A stretch of DNA of 11,051 nucleotides from Alphaproteobacteria bacterium. GTDB taxonomy: Bacteria > Pseudomonadota > Alphaproteobacteria > Rhodobacterales > Rhodobacteraceae. Positions 6,709-11,051 of the stretch are shown here, in pieces (within the stretch, counting starts at the first letter, position 1; each line of letters opens with the position of its first letter). The stretch is taken from assembly GCA_003695135.1 (NCBI GenBank), contig RFIR01000032.1, forward strand, positions 1 to 11,051, written 5' to 3'. Both the position numbers and the translations under genes were made by a program. The notes under the pieces were generated by a model. It saw only the letters and a program-made list of their open reading frames with translations, made no database searches and was not told the origin of the DNA.

Positions 6709-8184
6709 TCAGGGCAGGCAGTCCATATACATCTTGTTGTCCCACTCGGTGACGGTGGACATGAACCGGGCGTATTCATCGCGCTTGTACTCGTCATAGA
6801 GACGGTACATCTCGCCCGGCAGCCCGCGCTGGATCACCGTGTCGCTTGCCAGGTGATCGAGCGCCTCGCCGAGCGACATCGGCAGTTTCTTGACCTCCTT
6901 GCCGGCCTCCATCGCCTCGTAGATGTTGCGCTCCTCCGGCTCGCCCGGATCGAGGTCGTTCTCGAGGCCGTCATCCATCGCCGCCAGCAGCACCGCGCCC
7001 ATCAGATAGGGATTGACCATGGAGTCGACCGAACGGTACTCGAACCGCCCCGGCGCCGAGACACGCAGGCCGGTGGTGCGGTTCTGGAAGCCCCAGTCGG
7101 CAAAGACCGGCGCCCAGAAGCCGGTATCCCACAGCCGGCGATAGGAATTGACCGTCGAGCAGCCGATCGCGGTCAGCGCCCCCAGATGCTTCACGATGCC
7201 GCCGATCGACTTCAGGCCGATCTTGCCGGGAAGCTGCGGATCGTCGGTGTCGGGCATGAAGGTGTTCTCGCCGCCGGTGACATACATGTAGTTCTCGCGC
7301 ATCCCGGGCAGATTGTCGGGATCGTTGCCTGTGCGCTTGAACACGTCCTCGCCGGGTGTCCACAGCGACAGGTTGTGATGGCAGCCCGAGGCCGACACCC
7401 CCATGAAGGGCTTGGACATGAAGCAGGCGAAGATGCCGTTCTCGCGCGCCACCTGGGCGCAGATCTGGCGATAGGTGGTCAGCCGGTCGGCATTGCGCAG
7501 CACCTCGTCGAAGGAGAAGTTGAGCTCCAGCTGACCCGGCGCGTCCTCATGGTCGCCCTGGATCATGTCCAGCCCCATCTTGCGGGCATAGCGGATCACC
7601 TGCATCGAGACCGGGCGCAGGCTCTCGAACTGGTCGATGTGATAGCAATAGGGCTTGGAATAGCCGTCGCGCGGCTTGCCGTCCTCGTCGAACTTCAGCC
7701 ACATCATCTCCGGCTCGGTGCCCATGCGCAGCTCCAGCCCGTGCTTGGCCCTGAATTCCTCATGCAGCCGGCGAAGATTGCCGCGGCAGTCCGCAGTCAG
7801 ATAGCCGCCGGGATTCTCGCGTTCCTCGCGGTTGCGGAACAGCGTGCAGTAGAGCCGCCCGATGGTCGGCGCCCAGGGCAGCTGCATGAAGGTCTCGGGT
7901 TCGGGAATGCCGACGAGCTCGGCTGCCTCCGGCCCATAGCCGAGATAGTCGCCGGCCCGGTTGGTGAACAGGTTCACCGTCGCGCCATAGACCAGCTGAA
8001 ATCCCTTCTCGGCCACGCTTTCCCAATGATCGGCCGGGATGCCCTTGCCCATGATCTTGCCGGTGACCGAGACGAACTGCAGATAGAGATACTCGATCCC
8101 CAGCCGGTCGATCAACTCGCGCACTTCCCTGACCTTCTCTTCGCGTCCGGGCGCCTCTACAAATCTTTCAAGATCAGTGGCCAC
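6709..8184 (-). CDS. Glutamine-synthetase-family ligase, probable gamma-glutamyl-amide (or glutamine) synthetase
   Basis: ATP-dependent ligase (491 residues) that would join the gamma-carboxyl of glutamate to ammonia or an amine. The start is a GTG at 8184 with GAGGAG about 8 bases upstream; an in-frame ATG at 8244 has no close binding site. Catalytic-core landmarks: GTEPEMMW with metal-binding Glu157 and Glu159, EDAPGQLELNF with Glu213 and Glu220, GCHHN (His269/His270), NSYRRL (Arg349), NRTTGLRV (Arg369, Arg374) and RFEYRS (Glu382, Arg384). All metal and phosphate ligands appear intact. The usual adenylylation-site sequence is replaced by IYEAME, so GlnE control is unlikely. The N-terminal lobe (IEYLYLQFVSVTGKIMGKGI) does not look like GmaS of methylamine users. 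It heads the operon, directly before glxBCD. Ammonia, methylamine or a larger amine are all possible substrates; a true assimilatory GlnA is unlikely. Confidence 0.88.
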   Translation of the reverse strand: MATDLERFVEAPGREEKVREVRELIDRLGIEYLYLQFVSVTGKIMGKGIPADHWESVAEKGFQLVYGATVNLFTNRAGDYLGYGPEAAELVGIPEPETFMQLPWAPTIGRLYCTLFRNREERENPGGYLTADCRGNLRRLHEEFRAKHGLELRMGTEPEMMWLKFDEDGKPRDGYSKPYCYHIDQFESLRPVSMQVIRYARKMGLDMIQGDHEDAPGQLELNFSFDEVLRNADRLTTYRQICAQVARENGIFACFMSKPFMGVSASGCHHNLSLWTPGEDVFKRTGNDPDNLPGMRENYMYVTGGENTFMPDTDDPQLPGKIGLKSIGGIVKHLGALTAIGCSTVNSYRRLWDTGFWAPVFADWGFQNRTTGLRVSAPGRFEYRSVDSMVNPYLMGAVLLAAMDDGLENDLDPGEPEERNIYEAMEAGKEVKKLPMSLGEALDHLASDTVIQRGLPGEMYRLYDEYKRDEYARFMSTVTEWDNKMYMDCLP

Positions 8185-8366
8185 TGGCTTTCTCCTCGTC
8201 GGTTGCCGATCCGGGGTCTGACGCCCCAATTCGCGTGGTTCCATGCGCGGCAGACCAGCCGCACCCCCTCCCCCTCCACAGACCGGATACCGACCGGTCG
8301 CGGAGAGGAGAGAATCTCACGCTGTCTGCAGGATTCATTCCAATCCGGACCCAAAATCAACCCCTT

Positions 8367-8425
8367 TTGATCCAATTGCCGAATTTACTTGTTTGATACC
8401 CGAATTTGGATTAGAATTGGATCAA
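8367..8425. promoter_or_regulatory. Inverted-repeat operator candidate in the divergent control region
   Basis: TTGATCCAATT (8367-8377) and AATTGGATCAA (8415-8425) form a perfect 11-bp inverted repeat separated by 37 bases, with half-site centres 48 bp apart. Between them, CGAATTT occurs twice in direct orientation (8380-8386 and 8401-8407), and further TTGGAT/CCAATCC half-sites flank it (8406-8411, 8340-8346). This AT-rich island (about 8330-8435) is sharply different from the GC-rich surroundings. It lies between the ligase operon and the GntR-type gene, which is where such regulators usually bind. The spacing suggests two dimers or looping rather than an RNA hairpin. Confidence 0.6.
8389..8417 (+). 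promoter_or_regulatory. Candidate sigma-70 promoter of the GntR-family gene
   Basis: TTGTTT (8389-8394) as -35 and TAGAAT (8412-8417) as -10 are separated by 17 bases, placing a transcription start near 8424, about 20 bases before the ATG at 8443. The right operator arm (8415-8425) covers the -10 and start point, which would suit negative autoregulation. I could not pick an equally good promoter for the minus-strand operon from the same island, although it must start somewhere between 8190 and 8425. Confidence 0.4.
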
Positions 8426-8442
8426 CAACAAAGGGAAAAGGC

Positions 8443-9117
8443 ATGGCCAAGATGGGCTCGGCCCAGATCGCGGCACAGCTGCGCCGCGAAATCCTGCAGG
8501 GCAGCTATCGGCAGCATGACCGCCTGCCGGCCTCGCGCGAGCTTGCGCAGAGCTTCGGGGTGGCGCGCAACACGCTGCGTGACGCGCTGGGCCGGCTGGA
8601 GCAGGAGGGGCTGCTCGAAACCCGGCCCGGCAGCGGCACCTTCGTGACCTTCGCGCCGGAGGAGGAGCGGCCGCGGGCGATCCAGAACGCGACGCCGCTG
8701 GAGCTGGTCGATGCCCGCTATGCGCTGGAGCCGCATATCTGCCGGCTGTGCGTGCTGCATGGAAGGCGCGAGGATTTCGAGGTGCTGGAGGAGCTGTGCA
8801 CCCGCATGGAGGCGGCGGAGAACGACCCCGTCGCCTTTGCCGAGACCGACGCGCAGTTCCACAAGACGCTGGCGCAGACCACGCGCAACACGCTGCTGAA
8901 CTGGATCATGGACCGGGTCAGCAACGTGCGGCTGACCGATGAATGGACGCGGATGCGGCATCTGACGCTGAACGGCCCGATGATCCGCGAATACAACATC
9001 CAGCACCGCCAGATCGTCAACGCGATCCGCTCGCGCGAGCCCGAGCGCGCCGCCAGCCTGATGAAGACGCATCTGGAAACCGCGCGGCTGTCGATGATGC
9101 GGGCCGCCGACGCCTGA
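8443..9117 (+). CDS. GntR-family transcriptional regulator, FadR subfamily (FCD domain)
   Basis: DNA-binding regulator of 224 residues, transcribed away from the ligase operon and its likely controller. The ATG at 8443 follows an AAGGGAAAAGG sequence; an in-frame ATG at 8389 lies upstream of the putative promoter -10 and is rejected. Residues 6-70 form the winged helix-turn-helix, with LPASRELAQSFGVARNTLRD (28-47) as the helix-turn-helix and RPGSGTFV (61-68) as the wing. The rest is an all-helical FCD ligand domain. Its metal-site residues are visible: Asp136 and His140 (TDAQFHK), His188 (YNIQHRQ) and His210 (MKTHLE). FCD regulators bind small carboxylates such as intermediates of the pathway they control, so an acid from the amine pathway could be the inducer (inference). 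It converges with the amidotransferase gene, leaving 19 bases between stops. Confidence 0.92.
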   Translation: MAKMGSAQIAAQLRREILQGSYRQHDRLPASRELAQSFGVARNTLRDALGRLEQEGLLETRPGSGTFVTFAPEEERPRAIQNATPLELVDARYALEPHICRLCVLHGRREDFEVLEELCTRMEAAENDPVAFAETDAQFHKTLAQTTRNTLLNWIMDRVSNVRLTDEWTRMRHLTLNGPMIREYNIQHRQIVNAIRSREPERAASLMKTHLETARLSMMRAADA

Positions 9118-9121
9118 TCCG

Positions 9122-9136
9122 GGCGCAGGCCGCGCC
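9122..9136. other. Small hairpin between convergent genes
   Basis: GGCGC (9122-9126) and GCGCC (9132-9136) form a 5-bp stem with a 5-base loop in the 19 bases between the convergent stops at 9117 and 9137. It is the only structure available to end both transcripts, but it has no U-tract on either strand, so calling it a terminator would go beyond the evidence. Confidence 0.25.
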
Positions 9137-9853
9137 TCAGGCCCCCGCCGCGGTCTGCAGCCAGTTGATGTAGATGCGCTCGGCCATCGCGTTGAAGGCC
9201 TCCATCTGCGCGGCGGCCTCCGCTTCCAGCCGCGCAGCACCGCCCGGCCCCATCGCCCGCTCCAGCGCCGCGGCATAGGCCGGGATCCGCGCCCAGCTGG
9301 CGACGGTATCGGCCTCGATCTCGAGATGGAACTGCACCGAATGGGCGCGATTGCCCCAGCGCATCGCCTGCACCGCGCAGGCGGGCGAGGTGGCCAGCAC
9401 CTGCGCCCCGGCGGGCAGGCGGGTGATCTCGGCCGAATGCCATTGCAGGCAGGAAAAGCGTTCGGGCAACCCGTCGAGGAACACGCCCGAGGCGCCATCC
9501 TCGGTCAGCTGCACCTCCATGATGCCGATCTCCGGCGTCCCCGGGCCGACCGCACCGCCCAGCGCCTCTGCCAGCAGCTGATGGCCGAGACAGAGCCCCA
9601 GATAGGGCAGGCCGCGTTCGGCCACCGCTTCGCGGATCAGCCGCTTTTCCGCCGCGAGCCAGGGATGCTCGGCCTCCTGCCACACATCCATCGGACCGCC
9701 CAGCACCCACAGCGCATCGAAGCCGTCGAGCGGCGGCGGGGTCTCGCCCTCGTCGAGTTCGACGGCCAGCATCTCATGCCCGTCCTCGGCCAGAAACCGG
9801 CGGAATATGCCGGGATGCTCGACCCGCTCATGCTGCAGAACCAGGATCTTCAT
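9137..9853 (-). CDS. Class I glutamine amidotransferase family protein
   Basis: Stand-alone GATase1-fold protein of 238 residues, related to the amidotransferase domain of GMP synthase. Such proteins hydrolyse glutamine or gamma-glutamyl amides through a Cys-His-Glu triad. All three are present: Cys88 in the nucleophile elbow (LGLCLGHQ), His176 and Glu178 (QFHLEIE). WVLGGPMDV (49-57) gives the oxyanion-side glycines. The last 50 residues are Ala-rich and helical, ending INWLQ. No synthetase partner is adjacent, so it may act as a free gamma-glutamyl hydrolase, which would suit a neighbourhood of gamma-glutamyl-amide chemistry; this is inference. The ATG at 9853 is the natural family start (MKILVLQH), though its ribosome binding site is weak. 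It faces the GntR-type gene and is 197 bases downstream of the oxidoreductase gene, so it may form a separate unit with it. Confidence 0.87.
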   Translation of the reverse strand: MKILVLQHERVEHPGIFRRFLAEDGHEMLAVELDEGETPPPLDGFDALWVLGGPMDVWQEAEHPWLAAEKRLIREAVAERGLPYLGLCLGHQLLAEALGGAVGPGTPEIGIMEVQLTEDGASGVFLDGLPERFSCLQWHSAEITRLPAGAQVLATSPACAVQAMRWGNRAHSVQFHLEIEADTVASWARIPAYAAALERAMGPGGAARLEAEAAAQMEAFNAMAERIYINWLQTAAGA

Positions 9854-9907
9854 TCCGCTTGCCCCGTCACCTCATTCGCCGGATGTCACACCCGATCGGG
9901 CTCACCC

Positions 9908-9934
9908 GCCCGTGGCGCGCAAGCCGCCACGGGC
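9908..9934 (-). other. GC-rich hairpin 1 downstream of the oxidoreductase gene
   Basis: GCCCGTGGCG (9908-9917) pairs perfectly with CGCCACGGGC (9925-9934) over 10 bp around a 7-base loop. It lies in the 197-base gap after the oxidoreductase stop (10051) and before the amidotransferase start (9853). No U-run follows in either direction. It could slow polymerase, protect the upstream mRNA end or be a palindromic repeat unit. I see no gene in this gap. Confidence 0.45.
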
Positions 9935-9935
9935 A

Positions 9936-9964
9936 TGCGCCCGTCCGCCGCACAGGCGGGCGCA
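9936..9964 (-). other. GC-rich hairpin 2, adjacent to hairpin 1
   Basis: TGCGCCCG (9936-9943) pairs with CGGGCGCA (9957-9964) over 8 bp. An alternative inner pairing CCGCC/GGCGG (9945-9949 with 9955-9959) competes with it. It begins two bases after hairpin 1, so the two would stack as a tandem structure in the transcript leaving the oxidoreductase gene. Its sequence differs from the repeat copies around glxD. Confidence 0.4.
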
Positions 9965-10050
9965 TTCGCGCCCACCCGGGCGGCCGCATGCCCTGGCGCA
10001 GGGACCAAGAGTCGACCCGAAAGAACGCGACATGCTCCACTTCGGCCCGC

Positions 10051-11046
10051 TCACCCGTTCCGCGCCGGACCACCGGCCAGCGCCAGCGCCTGTTGCCACA
10101 GCGCGGCATCGACGCTCACCGGGTCGGTCGTCCGCCGCTGCGCCCCGGGGATGCGCACGCCCTCGTCCCCCGCCACCGCCTCGGCCACCCTCGCGAAGCG
10201 ATCGGCCAGCGTATCGGCATGGGCGGCGGGGTCGATCAGGATGTAGAACTGGCCCAGATCATGCGGCGGGCCCTCGGGCGCCTTCAGCGCGCTGACATCG
10301 AGCGAGTTGACCGAGCCGGTCAGCCCCGCGGCCAGCAGTTCGACCAGAAGGCCCAGCGCCCAGCCCTTGTAGCCGGCCGCGCTGACCAGCGCGCCGCCCA
10401 GCGCCGCCTCGGGATCGGTGGTCGGGCGCCCCTCGGCATCGACCGCCCAGCCTTCCGGTATGCGCTCGCCGGCCGCCCTGGCCATGGTGATCTTGCCCAG
10501 CGCCACCGCGGCGGTGGAGAAATCGGCATGCATGCGCGGCCCCTCCGGCCCGGGGATGGTGAAGGCAATCGGGTTGGTGCCGATCACGCGGTTGCGCCCG
10601 CCCGGACCGGCGACAATGGCCGAGGCGTTGGTGGCGCCAATGCCGATCAGCCCCTCCGCCGCGATGCGTTCGGTGAAGAATCCCAGCGAGGTGCAGGTAT
10701 GCGAATGGGCCACCGCAAGGCTGGCGATGCCGCAGCGCCGTGCCGCCGCCACCGCCGAGGGCAGCGCGCGCGAGAATGCAGGCTGGGCAAAGCCGAGCCG
10801 GGCATCGGCGGTGACTGCGGCCGGCCGCGGCCGGCTGACCTCGGGCTCCACCGTTCCGTTCACGCGGCCGCTGACAAGCTGACGGCAATAGCTTTCCAGG
10901 TAATAGAGGCCGCAGATGACATTGCCGGTCTCCTCGGCCCGCGCGATGGCGCGCGCGACCTCGGCCGCCTGCCAGGCCCCCGCCCCATGCGCGATCAGCG
11001 CCGCGGCGCTGGTGCTCTCGATCTCTGCCACGGAAATCTCGACCAT
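10051..11046 (-). CDS. LDH2/YiaK/DpkA-family NAD(P)H oxidoreductase with an altered active-site motif
   Basis: Member (331 residues) of the malate/L-lactate dehydrogenase family that includes ureidoglycolate dehydrogenase, YiaK and the imine reductase DpkA. These enzymes reduce 2-oxo acids or cyclic 2-imino acids with NAD(P)H. Resemblance to DpkA is good through GFAQPAF (85-91), IGTNPIAF (154-161), AEGRPTTDPEAALGGAL (203-219) and YKGWALGLLVELLAAGLTG (224-242). However, the usual SHG motif near residue 45, with its catalytic His and the following substrate-binding Arg, reads VICGLYYL here: Ile44, Cys45 and Tyr48 replace Ser, His and Arg. The second motif reads AHSHTCTSLG instead of NSxHFG. Either the chemistry has shifted or the protein is not a classical reductase. 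DpkA can also make N-methylalanine from methylamine and pyruvate, an interesting link to the neighbours. The ATG at 11046 is preceded only by GGGAC before the edge, so a longer start cannot be excluded. Confidence 0.85.
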   Translation of the reverse strand: MVEISVAEIESTSAAALIAHGAGAWQAAEVARAIARAEETGNVICGLYYLESYCRQLVSGRVNGTVEPEVSRPRPAAVTADARLGFAQPAFSRALPSAVAAARRCGIASLAVAHSHTCTSLGFFTERIAAEGLIGIGATNASAIVAGPGGRNRVIGTNPIAFTIPGPEGPRMHADFSTAAVALGKITMARAAGERIPEGWAVDAEGRPTTDPEAALGGALVSAAGYKGWALGLLVELLAAGLTGSVNSLDVSALKAPEGPPHDLGQFYILIDPAAHADTLADRFARVAEAVAGDEGVRIPGAQRRTTDPVSVDAALWQQALALAGGPARNG

Positions 11047-11051
11047 GTCCC

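Noticed and set aside
6659..6745. Upstream start (6745) for glxB
   Set aside because: It would overlap the ligase gene and bury the cysteine of MCGIAG, which must be N-terminal for activity.
6709..8184. Assignment of the ligase as GmaS (gamma-glutamylmethylamide synthetase)
   Set aside because: Context supports related chemistry, but the length and N-terminal lobe do not match what I recall of GmaS, and mgdABCD is not in the window. I left the substrate open.
8185..8244. Upstream ATG start (8244) for the ligase
   Set aside because: No ribosome binding site at a proper distance, and the extra 20 residues are Arg/Pro-rich. GTG at 8184 has GAGGAG at good spacing and begins the family-like sequence.
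6853..8370. Plus-strand open frame of 505 codons opposite the ligase
   Set aside because: Antisense shadow of a gene with intact glutamine synthetase motifs; composition is biased to His, Ala, Gly and Leu and there is no recognisable domain.
9122..9136. Bidirectional intrinsic terminator between the convergent genes
   Set aside because: Only a 5-bp stem and no U-run on either strand; recorded as a hairpin only.

Overview
The window is GC-rich throughout, with closely packed genes, GGAG-type ribosome binding sites and several overlapping start/stop codons. This fits an alphaproteobacterial chromosome or large replicon. Family resemblance and base composition suggest the class; I cannot name a genus.

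Layout. Eight of the eleven genes lie on the minus strand in one run from 8184 to the left edge. They encode a glutamine-synthetase-like ligase (8184-6709), three proteins that together resemble a split glutamate synthase (GlxB 6658-5720, GlxC 5732-4863, GlxD 4794-3430), a small unrecognised protein (3352-2942), a Nit1-like carbon-nitrogen hydrolase (2942-2094), a second unrecognised protein (2097-1510), then a betaine-type binding protein (1369-416) and the start of its ATPase (345 to the edge). A FadR-type GntR regulator diverges from this run (8443-9117). The 258-base gap between them contains an AT-rich island with a perfect 11-bp inverted repeat, probably the regulator's operator. A class I glutamine amidotransferase (9853-9137) converges on the regulator, followed by a divergent member of the LDH2/DpkA oxidoreductase family (11046-10051).

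How the genes may work together. A glutamine-synthetase homologue beside the GlxB/GlxC/GlxD set has the same logic as the N-methylglutamate pathway of methylamine use. There, GmaS makes a gamma-glutamylamide and MgsA/B/C (homologues of GlxB/C/D) make an N-substituted glutamate. The ligase here differs from GmaS in its N-terminal lobe. The operon also carries a Nit1-like amidase, two proteins I do not recognise and an OpuAC-type uptake system, and it lacks the MgdABCD dehydrogenase within the window. I infer an inducible uptake and catabolic operon for an amine or betaine-related compound that passes through a gamma-glutamyl or N-substituted glutamate intermediate. The substrate is not determined by the sequence.

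Other structure. Three copies of a small palindromic repeat (7-base arms, 7-base loop) sit on both sides of glxD, and one supplies the glxD stop codon. Several GC-rich hairpins without U-tracts lie between genes. There is no rRNA, tRNA, CRISPR array, insertion sequence or recognisable riboswitch.
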